Source of the DNA: Variovorax sp. Sphag1AA
GTDB taxonomy: Bacteria > Pseudomonadota > Gammaproteobacteria > Burkholderiales > Burkholderiaceae_C
DNA length: 64,000 nt
Direction of reading: 5' to 3'
NCBI RefSeq assembly: GCF_014192575.1
Contig: NZ_JACHYC010000009.1
Coordinates: 169,743 to 233,742, forward strand
A model generated the notes under the pieces. That model had not been told where the DNA came from. It made no database searches and saw only the letters and a program-made list of their open reading frames with translations. Below, in pieces: positions 1 to 8,725 of the stretch. Position 1 is the stretch's first letter. The number at the start of each line of letters is the position of its first letter. Position numbers and translations under genes: made by a program.

Positions 1-1
1 G

Positions 2-40
2 ACCTTCTGGCTGGACCAGGAAGAAGGGAGCGGCGCATGA
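2..40 (+). CDS. 3' end of an upstream gene (partial)
   Basis: Frame 2 is open from the window edge and stops at TGA 38-40, and that stop overlaps the ATG of the next gene (ATGA at 37-40). The last residues read TFWLDQEEGSGA. An ATGA junction is typical of co-translated operon genes, so this is probably the tail of the gene preceding the hydrolase and ABC importer. Only 12 codons are visible, so no function can be assigned. Confidence 0.45.
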   Translation, partial: TFWLDQEEGSGA

Positions 41-828
41 CGCACTTCGTGCAGGTCGGCGAAGTGCGCGTTGCCTTCGACCGCGACGGCGACGGCCCAC
101 CGCTGATGCTGATGCATGGCGCGGAAGCCTCCCGTCAAATGTTCTCGGCGCTGGTGCCGCTTCTGTCGAAGCACTTCACGGTGATCGCGTATGACCAGCG
201 CGACTGCGGCGAGACCGAAGGCCCTGAGCGCGCGCCGACGCTCGCCGATCTTGCGAACGACGCACAGCTCTTGATCAAGGCGCTGGGACTCAAGCGCGCG
301 CACGTGTTCGGCTCGTCCTTTGGTGGACGGGTGGCGCAGGCGTTGGCGCTTTTGCATCCGCGTGCAGTCGACCACCTCGTGCTCGGCAGCACATGGCCGC
401 TGCCGCGGCCCTACGAGGAACTGTGCCCGGATGCGCGTCGACTGGGCGAGCTGCGACGCGACCTGCCGGGCACGGCCGAGGAACTGGCGACCTGGTTCTT
501 CCCCGAAGCCTTCCTCAAGCAGCGTCCGGAGCTGCGCCGGGTGTTCGCGACTGCACGGCCCGCATCGACGCGCTCCGCACGGCGCGGCGCAACGGTGCAA
601 ACCACGATCGAACGCGGCGTGGCCGACATCGTCGCGCCCACGCTGGTGCTCGCCGGCGAACTCGATCGCGTCGTTCCGCCCAGCGTGACCCTCGCCATGG
701 CCGGGCGCATCCGCGGCGCCGATGCCGTGCTGCTGCCCGCCATCGGCCATGTGACCGCGATGCAAGCGCCGGAGGTGCTGGCGCATCACATCGTCCGCTT
801 TCTCCAACCCGAAGGAGCCAAGGCATGA
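37..828 (+). CDS. alpha/beta hydrolase
   Basis: A 263-residue single-domain alpha/beta hydrolase, predicted cytoplasmic. The nucleophile elbow is GSSFG with Ser94, the acid is probably Asp210 (AGELDR) and the base His238 (IGHV). The HG oxyanion-type motif sits near residue 27 (LMHGAE). It starts at ATG 37 after a GAAGAAGGGAG ribosome site and overlaps the start of the ABC ATPase gene by ATGA (825-828). It therefore probably belongs to the importer operon and may hydrolyse an ester or amide taken up by it. The substrate cannot be read from the sequence. C-C hydrolases and haloperoxidase-like enzymes share this fold. Confidence 0.85.
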   Translation: MTHFVQVGEVRVAFDRDGDGPPLMLMHGAEASRQMFSALVPLLSKHFTVIAYDQRDCGETEGPERAPTLADLANDAQLLIKALGLKRAHVFGSSFGGRVAQALALLHPRAVDHLVLGSTWPLPRPYEELCPDARRLGELRRDLPGTAEELATWFFPEAFLKQRPELRRVFATARPASTRSARRGATVQTTIERGVADIVAPTLVLAGELDRVVPPSVTLAMAGRIRGADAVLLPAIGHVTAMQAPEVLAHHIVRFLQPEGAKA

Positions 829-1625
829 ACACGACCAGCGAACGATCGCGCGGGCGGCCCGACTACATCCGCGTCGAAGGCCTGTCGAAGCACTTCGGCG
901 ATGGTGGCGAAGGCGTGCTCGCGCTGAAGGACATCGACTGCAGCATCGAACAAGGCAGCTTCGTGACCATCGTGGGCCCGAGCGGCTGTGGAAAGAGCAC
1001 GCTGCTGCGCATCCTGGCAGGGCTGCTCGACTACGACGTCGGCCGCGTCGCGCTCGACGGCCAGCCGATCCGTGGCACCCGGCGCGACGTGGGCGTGGTG
1101 TTCCAGAGTTCGATCCTGCTGCCGTGGCGCACCATCCTCGAGAACGTGATGCTGCCCGCGGAAGTGCTGGGCATTCCGATGAAGCAGGCGCGCGAGCGTG
1201 CGATGCAACTGCTGCACATGGTTCGCCTCGACGGCTTCGAACACAAGCTGCCACGCCAGTTGAGCGGCGGCATGCAGCAGCGCGCCTCGATCGCGCGGGC
1301 GCTTCTGCACGATCCGAAGATCCTGCTGATGGACGAGCCCTTCGGCGCGCTCGACGCGATGACGCGCGAGCGCATGAACCTGGAGTTGCAGCGCATCTGG
1401 ATGGAGAGCGGCAAGACGGTCGTCCTCATCACCCACTCGATTCCCGAAGCGGTGTTTCTCGGCGACAAGGTGTTCGTGATGTCGCCCCGCCCCGGCACGC
1501 TGGAACGGGTGCTGCCCATCGACCTGCCGCGTCCGCGCTCGATGGATGTGATGACGCATCCTGCGTTCGCCGCTGCGACGGCCTCGATCCGCGAGCGCTT
1601 CTCGCATGCCGCTTCATTCGACTGA
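825..1625 (+). CDS. ABC importer ATP-binding protein (nitrate/sulfonate/taurine type)
   Basis: A 266-residue ATPase that powers uptake by the permease and receptor encoded next. All ABC motifs are intact: Walker A GPSGCGKST at about residues 51-59, Q-loop VVFQSS near 91-96, signature LSGGMQQ near 146-152, Walker B ILLMDEP near 166-172 and the switch His in LITHS. It resembles the SsuB/TauB/NrtD group that imports sulfonates, nitrate, pyrimidine precursors and similar small molecules. The start at ATG 825 overlaps the hydrolase stop; a longer open frame upstream is only a shadow of the hydrolase gene. It is followed after 13 bases by the permease. Confidence 0.93.
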   Translation: MNTTSERSRGRPDYIRVEGLSKHFGDGGEGVLALKDIDCSIEQGSFVTIVGPSGCGKSTLLRILAGLLDYDVGRVALDGQPIRGTRRDVGVVFQSSILLPWRTILENVMLPAEVLGIPMKQARERAMQLLHMVRLDGFEHKLPRQLSGGMQQRASIARALLHDPKILLMDEPFGALDAMTRERMNLELQRIWMESGKTVVLITHSIPEAVFLGDKVFVMSPRPGTLERVLPIDLPRPRSMDVMTHPAFAAATASIRERFSHAASFD

Positions 1626-1638
1626 CAGGGAGCTTCCG

Positions 1639-2529
1639 ATGACAACCGCCATGCTCACCACGACTGATTCCATTGCGCACCCGGAAGACACCACAACGAA
1701 GGCGGCAAGGCCGAAGCACTCGCGTCGGGCCAATCCGCTCGCTTCGACCCGGGTGCAGTCGGTCCTGCTGCTCGTCACGCTGCTCGGCTCGTGGGAAGCG
1801 GCCGTGCGATTCTTCAAGGTGCCGCAGCACCTCGTGCCTCCGGTGAGCGACATCGCGGTCGCGCTCTGGCGTGGGCTCGCGACCGGGCCGCTTGCGAAAG
1901 ATGGCTTCTGGTATCACGGTGGCGTGACGGTCGCCGAGATCCTGCTGGGCTTCCTCATCGGCAGCGGCGTGGGGCTCGCGATCGGCATCGTGGTGTCGCA
2001 GATGCCGAAGGTCGAAGCGCTGCTGGAGCCCTACGTCGCCGCATTGCAGAGTGTGCCCAAGGTGGCGGTCGCACCGATCATCGTGGTGTGGCTGGGCTTC
2101 GGGATCGGGTCGAAGGTGATGATCATCTGCCTGCTCACCTTCTTCCCGGTGCTGGTGACCAGCATCGCGGGCTTCAAGGCGGTAGACCCGGACCGCATCG
2201 ACCTGCTGCGTTCGCTGTCGGCAACGCCATGGCAGATCTTCCGCAAGGCCAAGTTCCCGAGCGCGCTGCCGTACATCTTCGCGGGGCTCAACATGGCGGC
2301 CGCCTTCAGCGTGGTCGGCGCGGTGGTCGGCGAATTCGTCGGCGCACAGGCGGGGCTCGGCGTGCTCATCCTGCAGATGGAGGCACAGGCCGATACCGGC
2401 GGCAGCTTCGCGGTGTGCGTGGTGCTGTCGGTGATCGGGATCGTGCTCACGGGCCTCCTGCGCCGCATCCAGCGACGCGTGCTGCACTGGATGCCGGCCG
2501 ACACCTCCCAGCGGACGGTGAATGTCTGA
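1639..2529 (+). CDS. ABC importer permease (SsuC/TauC-like)
   Basis: A 296-residue inner-membrane permease of the BPD_transp_1 family with about six hydrophobic segments. The cytoplasmic coupling loop is visible as DRIDLLRSLSATPWQIFRKAKFPSAL-type sequence around residues 185-210, which contacts the ATPase. ATG 1639 is chosen because AGGGAG lies at 1626-1631; the in-frame ATG at 1606 would overlap the ATPase gene. The N-terminus is a short polar tail before the first membrane helix. Together with the ATPase upstream and the receptor downstream it makes a complete three-component importer. Confidence 0.92.
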   Translation: MTTAMLTTTDSIAHPEDTTTKAARPKHSRRANPLASTRVQSVLLLVTLLGSWEAAVRFFKVPQHLVPPVSDIAVALWRGLATGPLAKDGFWYHGGVTVAEILLGFLIGSGVGLAIGIVVSQMPKVEALLEPYVAALQSVPKVAVAPIIVVWLGFGIGSKVMIICLLTFFPVLVTSIAGFKAVDPDRIDLLRSLSATPWQIFRKAKFPSALPYIFAGLNMAAAFSVVGAVVGEFVGAQAGLGVLILQMEAQADTGGSFAVCVVLSVIGIVLTGLLRRIQRRVLHWMPADTSQRTVNV

Positions 2530-2552
2530 AGTTCTTCATGAAGGAGTGGACC

Positions 2553-3650
2553 ATGTTGACGCGACGTGATTTCGGCCTGGGCCTCGGCGCCTTGGGCCTT
2601 GGCGCCGGGCTTCCGGCACTGGCGCAGGCTGTGCGCGTGATGAAGGTGGCGAACACCGCGGCGGTGAACGATCCGCAGCAGTGCTTCTGCACCGCGGGCC
2701 AGCATCCGAAGCTCAACTTCTACAAGCCCAACGGCGTGGATGTGGAGTACGTCAACATGTCCAGCATGACGCAGGCGCTGCAGAGCCTGCGAGCCGGCCA
2801 TGTGGACTTCGGGCCGGCGGTGCCGGGGCTGCTGTTGCCCGCGATGGCGAAGGACCCGTCGCTCGACCTCGTCAGCGTCTACAAGTGGCTGCCGCGCAAT
2901 GCGAACGTGATCGTGGTGAAGCCGGGCAGCCCGATCAAGTCGGCGGCGGACCTCGCGGGCAAACGCATCGGCGTGCGAAGCCAGGGCGATACCGGCATCG
3001 TCATCACCAAGACCATGCTGGCCGAGCTGGGCCTGAAAGACGACAAGTGCGAGTACATCGCCATCGGCGACGGTGCACCAGCCGGCGCCGCCATCGACAA
3101 CGACCGGGTGGACGCGATGGTGACCTTCGACACCGCCGCCGCACGCATCGAACTGGTAGGAACGAAGCTGCGCTACGTGCCGATCACGCCGAAGTTCGCG
3201 CAGGTCGGGTCGGGCTGGATCTGCGTGCCGAGGAAGCTGCTGAAGGAGGAGCGCAAGTCGCTCGTGGCGCTGTTCCAGGGCATCGCCAAATCCACCATCT
3301 TCTCGAACGCGAACCTCGAAGCGGCCATCGACCTGCACTGGGCGGTGTACCCCGAAAGCCGGCCCAAGGGCCGCAGCGAAGACGAGGCGCGCAAGGAACT
3401 CGCCTTCATCCTCAAGGACCGCAAGAACAGCTGGATGCGACGGCCCGACGATCCCGACCAGCGCATGGGTGCGTCGTCGCTGTCCGAATGGAAGGCGAAC
3501 ATCGAGATGACGGCTGACAGCAGCAAGAACCCGAAGCTGGCCGAGGAACTCGGCGATCCGAACCGACTGTTCACCAACGAGCTGATCGACGACATCAACG
3601 CCTTCGACCGGCAGGCGGTGGTCGACATGGCGAAGGCCTTCAGGCTCTGA
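2553..3650 (+). CDS. ABC importer periplasmic substrate-binding protein (NMT1/SsuA-like)
   Basis: A 365-residue exported receptor. The N-terminus TRRDFGLGLGALGLG followed by LPALAQA looks like a Tat signal peptide (twin arginine, then a glycine-rich hydrophobic run). The mature part matches the NMT1/THI5-like receptors of nitrate, sulfonate and pyrimidine-precursor importers, with segments such as SLRAGHVDFGP and GKRIGVRSQGDTG. ATG 2553 is preferred over 2538 because AAGGAG at 2541-2546 is correctly spaced. It is longer than many SsuA proteins and has a charged C-terminal extension. The ligand is unknown; the nearby flavin-reductase-like protein and hydrolase may act on it. Confidence 0.9.
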   Translation: MLTRRDFGLGLGALGLGAGLPALAQAVRVMKVANTAAVNDPQQCFCTAGQHPKLNFYKPNGVDVEYVNMSSMTQALQSLRAGHVDFGPAVPGLLLPAMAKDPSLDLVSVYKWLPRNANVIVVKPGSPIKSAADLAGKRIGVRSQGDTGIVITKTMLAELGLKDDKCEYIAIGDGAPAGAAIDNDRVDAMVTFDTAAARIELVGTKLRYVPITPKFAQVGSGWICVPRKLLKEERKSLVALFQGIAKSTIFSNANLEAAIDLHWAVYPESRPKGRSEDEARKELAFILKDRKNSWMRRPDDPDQRMGASSLSEWKANIEMTADSSKNPKLAEELGDPNRLFTNELIDDINAFDRQAVVDMAKAFRL

Positions 3651-3685
3651 GCCCGCACGCGCCGCGGAGGTGCAAGAATCGCTCG

Positions 3686-4273
3686 ATGAATTCGACGAAC
3701 GAACACTTCCGCCCCGTCGCGCTCCAGCATGCCTGTCGGCTCATCAACCATGGCCCGACGGTGCTGGTGACCAGCGCGCACGACGGGCGTCGCAACGTCA
3801 TGGCGGCGGCATGGTCGATGCCGGTGGAGTTCACGCCGCCGCGCGTTGCGGTGGTCATCGACAAGCACACCTTCACGCGTGAGTTGGTTGCAGCGAGCGG
3901 GGTGTTTGGGCTGTGCATCCCGAGCGTCTCGTTCGTCGACACGACCTATGCGGTCGGCAGCGAGAGCGGTCGCTCGGTCGACAAGTTCGCGCGACACCAA
4001 CTCGTTGCGCGGCCCGGTCCGGTGCTTGGCGTACCGCTCCTCGAAACTGGTTGCGCGGCATGGCTCGAATGCCGACTCATTCCCGAGGCGCACACCGAAG
4101 ACGCCTACGACACCTGCTTCGGTGAAGTGGTCGCGGCAGCGGCCGACGAGCGCATCTTCTCAGGCGGCCATTGGCAGTTCGGTGACGACAACAAGGCGCT
4201 GCACACGATCCACCATCTCGGCGGCGGAAACTTCGTGAGCGCCGGCGCCAGCTTCCGCGCCGCGCAGCCCTGA
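3686..4273 (+). CDS. flavin reductase-like domain protein
   Basis: A 195-residue protein of the DIM6/NTAB flavin reductase fold, which binds FMN and usually supplies reduced flavin to a partner or is itself a flavoprotein. Family features seen are PTVLVTSAHDGRRNVMAAAWSM (FMN-binding start of the barrel), PPRVAVVIDKHTFT and the late segment GGNFVSAG. It follows the ABC receptor by 35 bases on the same strand and converges with the TPR gene, whose stop is 6 bases away. It may reduce flavin for an oxygenase acting on the imported compound, but no such oxygenase is present here. Confidence 0.82.
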   Translation: MNSTNEHFRPVALQHACRLINHGPTVLVTSAHDGRRNVMAAAWSMPVEFTPPRVAVVIDKHTFTRELVAASGVFGLCIPSVSFVDTTYAVGSESGRSVDKFARHQLVARPGPVLGVPLLETGCAAWLECRLIPEAHTEDAYDTCFGEVVAAAADERIFSGGHWQFGDDNKALHTIHHLGGGNFVSAGASFRAAQP

Positions 4274-4279
4274 CAGCGG

Positions 4280-6376
4280 TCACACCTCGAATCGAGCGAC
4301 GTCGATGGCCTCGGGAGGCAAGCCAGCAACGTGGCGTGCCCACATGGCCTCGCACGCGGCTTCGAAGTGACGGGTGAAGCGGCGGGCATCGAACACGCTG
4401 CTGGTCTTTCGCTGCAGCAGCAGCTTGTTCCGCAACGCCGCAAGCGATTGCGGCGAGCGAGCGAATTCGAGTGCGCGAGCCTCGTAAGACTCGACATCCT
4501 TCGTCACGAGTTCAGGCAACCCCATTGCACCGAGCAGGCTGGACGCCACGCGCGCCGCGAAGGTGTCTCCTTCGAGCGTGAGCAGGGGCAAGCCGGCGCG
4601 CAATGCATCGCTGCAGGTGGTGTGCGCGTTGTAGTGAAAGGTGTCGAGGAAAAGGTCCGCCAGTGCATGGCGCGACAGATGCTCCGCATGCGACGATCGC
4701 TTCGCCCACACGATTCGCGACGGGTCGACGCCGCGCTTCTGCGCTTCCGCGGCAAGCGCCGACGGTGCGCCCGCGTGACCTTCCAGGAGCCACAGCACGC
4801 TGCCGGGTACGGCGGACAGCAGGCGCATCCACACGTCGAAGACGTCGGGCGTGATCTTGTAGTTGTTGTTGAAGCACGCGAACACGAAGCCGTCCGCCGG
4901 CAGCCCGGCCTGCTCGCGCGTGATTGCGCAGGGCGCGATCTCTGCAAGCTCGTCGTTGCATTGGTACGAGCCGGGCAAGCGGACGACCTTTTCACTGTAG
5001 AAGCGCTCGTCCTCAGGCCGGATCACCACAGGGTCGGCAAGGATGTAGTCGATGAAGTCCGCGCCCATGGTGCCGGGATAGCCGAGATAGCTGACCTGCA
5101 GCGGCGCAGCGCGGTGGGCGAAGATGCCGGGGCGGGATCCTTCGATGTAGCCGTTGAGATCGATCGCGATGTCGATGCCTGCTTCATGCGCCATTGCCGC
5201 AATCTGTGGATCGTCGCGGTTCGCCACCTCCATGAAGTGATCGAGCGATTGCATGACGCGTCGGCCCAGCGGATCCGAGATCGGCGGGCCGAACGAAAAG
5301 CCGAAGCATTCGAAGCGCTCGCGGTCGTGGCACTCGAAGAGGCGCGCAATGAGCTGCGAGGTTGGATGCGGACCGAAGCCGGATGAAAAGTAGCCGATGC
5401 GTAGACGGCGTGAAGCCGCGTCTCTAGGCGCCAGTGCGGGGCTTGATGCCGAGGCCGCATGATCCTGTGCGTAGCGCTTTGCGCAGGTGAAGAGCACGTT
5501 CGGGTCAGCGCCGGTCGGCAGGAGTGCGAAGGGTTCGGCCGCTTGTTCTCCAGCCAGCACGCGACTGAATGTCTCCTGCAGCAGCGACCGGTAACCGTCC
5601 CAACGGCACGCCAGCATTCGGTCGTGCAGCCAGTACCCGCGCATGTGGGCGGTGTCGGCAGGCAGCCGGGCGAGACGTGACAGGGCTTTGCGCGCGGCGT
5701 CCTGGCGGCCTGCGCGTTCGAGGAGTGCGACCTGGTTCATCGATGCATAGACATCCTGCGGCGCGAACTGCAGCGCGCGCTCGCAGCTCGCGAGAGCGTC
5801 GTCGAGTCGGCCGAGCTCAGCGAGCGCCATGGCGCGCTCCGACCATGCGCGCGCGAGCTGGGGCTGGAGCTTCAGCGCGCGCTCGAAGTGAACCACGGCC
5901 TGCTGCGGACGCTGCAATGCCAGCAGGCTGCTTCCGAGATTGAGCTGGAGTTCGGGCACGCGATCATTGAGGCGTGCCGCGCGCTCGAACGCCGCGAGCG
6001 CCAGCGCATGGTCGCCCGTCGCACTGTGGGCGACGCCGATTTCATGCAGCGCTTCGAAGAACTCGCCGGCTTCGCGGATCGCGCGCTCGAAGCAGGCGAT
6101 GGCTTCGCGCGCACTGCCCCTTTGAAGGCGCACGCGACCCAGATAGAAGTGCGCTTCGGCGGAGCAGCCGGGCAAGACAACAGCGCGCGCGAGGTAGTGC
6201 TCGCAGCCTGCCATGTCGCCCTGGTTGCCGCGGATGAAGGCCAGAAGCTCGAGGGCGCGCGAAGGTGCGTCCGGCTTGTCGATCATGGTGCGCAGCATGG
6301 CCTCGGCCTGAGGCGCGCGGCCCGATCGGAACAGCTGTTCGGCTTGGACGAGTAGGGGATGCGCTGCGCTCGGCAT
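4280..6376 (-). CDS. TPR protein with C-terminal GT41 (SPINDLY/O-GlcNAc transferase-like) domain
   Basis: A 698-residue protein with two parts. Residues about 10-250 are tandem tetratricopeptide repeats (for example ALAAFERAARL, AVVHFERALKL, ALASCERALQF). Residues about 330-690 match bacterial glycosyltransferase family 41: RLRIGYFSSGF, DIAIDLNGY, SYLGYPGTMGADFIDY, FNNNYKITPDVFD and the conserved HTTCSDALRAGLPLLT nucleotide-sugar loop. Such enzymes add sugars to proteins, and some modify flagellins or adhesins, but no target is adjacent. The start ATG 6376 gives MPSAAHPLL; an in-frame ATG at 6433 would add 19 unlikely residues. It is monocistronic between a convergent and a divergent gene. 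Confidence 0.9.
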   Translation of the reverse strand: MPSAAHPLLVQAEQLFRSGRAPQAEAMLRTMIDKPDAPSRALELLAFIRGNQGDMAGCEHYLARAVVLPGCSAEAHFYLGRVRLQRGSAREAIACFERAIREAGEFFEALHEIGVAHSATGDHALALAAFERAARLNDRVPELQLNLGSSLLALQRPQQAVVHFERALKLQPQLARAWSERAMALAELGRLDDALASCERALQFAPQDVYASMNQVALLERAGRQDAARKALSRLARLPADTAHMRGYWLHDRMLACRWDGYRSLLQETFSRVLAGEQAAEPFALLPTGADPNVLFTCAKRYAQDHAASASSPALAPRDAASRRLRIGYFSSGFGPHPTSQLIARLFECHDRERFECFGFSFGPPISDPLGRRVMQSLDHFMEVANRDDPQIAAMAHEAGIDIAIDLNGYIEGSRPGIFAHRAAPLQVSYLGYPGTMGADFIDYILADPVVIRPEDERFYSEKVVRLPGSYQCNDELAEIAPCAITREQAGLPADGFVFACFNNNYKITPDVFDVWMRLLSAVPGSVLWLLEGHAGAPSALAAEAQKRGVDPSRIVWAKRSSHAEHLSRHALADLFLDTFHYNAHTTCSDALRAGLPLLTLEGDTFAARVASSLLGAMGLPELVTKDVESYEARALEFARSPQSLAALRNKLLLQRKTSSVFDARRFTRHFEAACEAMWARHVAGLPPEAIDVARFEV

Positions 6377-6544
6377 GGCGCCGATTCTGATGCATCGAAC
6401 AACGCAGGCGGGGTGCAGCTTGCCCTCCCCCAAGCCCTTTACTTAACTTCACTTGCTATGGAATTCGTAGCGCGGAATCGCGGCGTGCAAAGGACTTCAG
6501 GCGGAAATCGACAGTGCCGCTATTTCTGCTCGATCCGCCGCAAA

Positions 6545-6559
6545 TGACATTCATTCGCA
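6545..6559 (+). promoter_or_regulatory. candidate Fur box before the first iron locus
   Basis: TGACATTCATTCGCA matches 10 of 14 fixed positions of the 7-1-7 Fur core TGATAATNATTATCA. It lies 27 bases before the PepSY gene, and a TAGAAT hexamer at 6569-6574 could be the -10 element. A weak match on its own, supported by the iron-uptake genes downstream. Confidence 0.4.
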
Positions 6560-6585
6560 TTTGATGTCTAGAATGGCGGGCTCAG

Positions 6586-7227
6586 ATGACCTCCGCTCCC
6601 AACGCCCGCCGCCGCGCCTACTGGCTGAAGACCCTGCACGAATGGCACTGGATCAGCTCCGCGGTTTGCCTCGTGGGGATGGTGCTGTTCGCGGTCACCG
6701 GCTTCACGCTCAACCATGCGGCAAGCATCGAGGCCAAGCCCCAAGTCACCCATCGCACGGCGAAGATCGATGCGCCCCTGCGCGAGCAACTCGAGCAGGC
6801 AGTGCCCGCAGCCAAGGCGAACAAGGGCAAGGCTGAATTGCCCGAGGCGCTCCAGGCTTGGATCAAGCACGAATGGTCGATCCAGACCTCGGACCGAGAG
6901 GCCGAGTGGACCGACGACGAAATCTATCTTTCGCTTCCGCGTCCGGGCGGCGACGCCTGGCTTCGCCTCAGCCTCGACGACGGCGAGATCGAGTACGAGC
7001 GCACCGACCGCGGCTGGCTGTCGTACTTCAACGATCTGCACAAGGGCCGCAACACGGGCGCGGCCTGGAGCTGGTTCATCGACATCTTCGCCGTGGCGGC
7101 GCTGGTGTTCTCGATCACCGGGCTGTTCATTCTCAAGATGCATGCGGGCAACAGGCCCTTCACCTGGCCGGTGGCCGGGATGGGGCTCGTGATCCCGGTG
7201 CTGCTTGCCTTGCTGTTCATTCATTGA
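6586..7227 (+). CDS. PepSY-associated membrane protein
   Basis: A 213-residue membrane protein with an N-terminal helix (about residues 23-45), a periplasmic PepSY-like domain (about 50-145) and two C-terminal helices (about 160-180 and 192-212). Histidines near helix ends (LHEWHW at 17-22, NHAAS at 43-47, NDLHKGR near 148) are candidate heme ligands, as in PepSY_TM reductases. It is the first gene of the iron locus and sits just before the DUF2271 flavoprotein. It probably relays electrons across the membrane from the cytoplasmic diflavin reductase; this role is inferred. Much shorter than the 538-residue PepSY protein of the second iron locus. Confidence 0.82.
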   Translation: MTSAPNARRRAYWLKTLHEWHWISSAVCLVGMVLFAVTGFTLNHAASIEAKPQVTHRTAKIDAPLREQLEQAVPAAKANKGKAELPEALQAWIKHEWSIQTSDREAEWTDDEIYLSLPRPGGDAWLRLSLDDGEIEYERTDRGWLSYFNDLHKGRNTGAAWSWFIDIFAVAALVFSITGLFILKMHAGNRPFTWPVAGMGLVIPVLLALLFIH

Positions 7228-7246
7228 TCTCAGGAAAGAGGTTTTC

Positions 7247-7768
7247 GTGCAAGTTCGCTACTCCCTCGCTCTCGTTGCGCTGCTCGGCGCGCCGGCCTTC
7301 GCCGGAGGGCTCTCCGTCAACATCGAAGTGCCGCGCCTCAACGTCGCGGAGTACCACCGCCCTTACGTCGCCGCGTGGATCGAGCGACCCGACCAGTCGG
7401 TCGCGACGACGCTGGCCGTGTGGTACGACGTCAAGAACAAGGGCAACGCCGAGGGCGAAGGGACGAAATGGCTCAAGGACATGCGGCAGTGGTGGCGCCG
7501 CACGGGCCGCGAGCTGCAGATGCCTGTCGATGGCGTGAGCAGTGCGACGCGACCCGCGGGCAAGCACCAGATCGCCTTCACCGAAGGCTCGGTCGCGCTG
7601 CCGAAGCTGGCGCCGGGCGCCTACAAGCTCTATGTCGAGGCGGCCCGCGAAGTCGGTGGACGCGAGATCGTGAGCATCCCCTTCCAGTGGCCTCCAGCAA
7701 AGGCCGAAACCGCGACTGTCGCCGGCAGCAGCGAACTCGGCGAGATCAAGCTCGATCTCGCGCCCTGA
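7247..7768 (+). CDS. exported DUF2271 protein with ApbE flavinylation motif
   Basis: A 173-residue protein starting at GTG 7247, preceded by AGGAAAGAGG. Residues 1-19 (VQVRYSLALVALLGAPAFA) are a Sec signal peptide, so the mature domain is periplasmic. Residues 95-101 read DGVSSAT, which fits the Dxx(S/T)(G/S)AT motif to which ApbE attaches FMN through a phosphoester on the threonine (Thr101, codon 7547-7549). An ApbE gene lies two genes downstream. The protein is therefore predicted to be a covalent FMN carrier that passes electrons to ferric siderophore. The motif is directly visible; the covalent flavin and the electron acceptor are inferred. Confidence 0.85.
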   Translation: MQVRYSLALVALLGAPAFAGGLSVNIEVPRLNVAEYHRPYVAAWIERPDQSVATTLAVWYDVKNKGNAEGEGTKWLKDMRQWWRRTGRELQMPVDGVSSATRPAGKHQIAFTEGSVALPKLAPGAYKLYVEAAREVGGREIVSIPFQWPPAKAETATVAGSSELGEIKLDLAP

Positions 7769-7799
7769 ACCTTTTCATCCTCGACACCGGGAATTCATC

Positions 7800-8600
7800 A
7801 TGAAGATTGCCACCCGCATTGCCTCGATCGCCCTCGCCCTTTCCGCCAGCGCCGCCGTCCACGCACATAACGTCTGGCTGCTGCCGTCGAGCACGGTGCT
7901 GTCGAAGGGCGACTGGATTACGGTCGATGCCGCGGTCTCGAACGACCTGTTCTTCTTCAACCATCGCCCGATGGGCCTCGACAACCTCGTCGTCACCGCG
8001 CCCGACGGCAGCACGATCAAGCCCGAGAACGTTCATGAGGGCAAGCTGCGCAGCGTGTTCGATCTGAACCTCGTGCAACCGGGAACGTACCGGGTTGCAG
8101 TGCTCAACGGTGGCGTCTTCGCGCGCTGGAAGGACAAGGCCACCGGTCAGGTCAAGCGCGCGCGTGGCACGCCGGAGAACATCACGAGCCAGATCCCGGC
8201 CGATGCGCAGGAAGTCGAGGTCACGCAGTCCGCGGGCCGCATCGAAACCTTCGTCACTGTCGGCAAGCCCAGCGCGCTGAAGCCGAGCGGCAAGGGGCTG
8301 GAGCTGATTGCCGCCAATCCGACGGATCTCGTCAAGGGCGAGAAGGCCACTTTCGCGCTGCACATCGACGGACAGCCGGCCAAGAACTTCGATGTGACGG
8401 TCACGCAGGGCAACACGCGCTATCGCGACAAGATCAACGAACTCACGGTCCACACGGACGCCAACGGCCAGTTCTCGGTCACCTGGCCCGAGGCGGGCAT
8501 GTACTGGCTCGAGGCCACCGGAAAAGACGCGAAGACATCGGTGCCCGCCGCCAAGGAACGGCGCCTCAGCTACGCCGCGACTCTGGAAGTGATGCCCTGA
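7800..8600 (+). CDS. exported DUF4198 protein
   Basis: A 266-residue periplasmic protein with a clear signal peptide (hydrophobic to about residue 22, ending AAVHA) followed by HNVWLLPS, the typical DUF4198 start of the mature chain. The C-terminal part resembles an Ig-like domain (NGQFSVTWPEAGMYWLEATG). DUF4198 proteins are recurrent neighbours of TonB-dependent receptors and metal transport genes, and a second member occurs at 39304-39933 after the other TonB receptor here. The precise role is not known; a periplasmic metal or siderophore-handling function is plausible. Confidence 0.85.
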   Translation: MKIATRIASIALALSASAAVHAHNVWLLPSSTVLSKGDWITVDAAVSNDLFFFNHRPMGLDNLVVTAPDGSTIKPENVHEGKLRSVFDLNLVQPGTYRVAVLNGGVFARWKDKATGQVKRARGTPENITSQIPADAQEVEVTQSAGRIETFVTVGKPSALKPSGKGLELIAANPTDLVKGEKATFALHIDGQPAKNFDVTVTQGNTRYRDKINELTVHTDANGQFSVTWPEAGMYWLEATGKDAKTSVPAAKERRLSYAATLEVMP

Positions 8601-8725
8601 CTTCCCCGGCGGACCAGACATCCCCGCGCGTTTCTTTCGCGACATGGGGAGCCGGTGGCTATGCAAACAGCGCCGCCCCGCGTCTCGCGGATCCGGCGCG
8701 CCTGCAAAGCCTGAGCGGCCGCACG

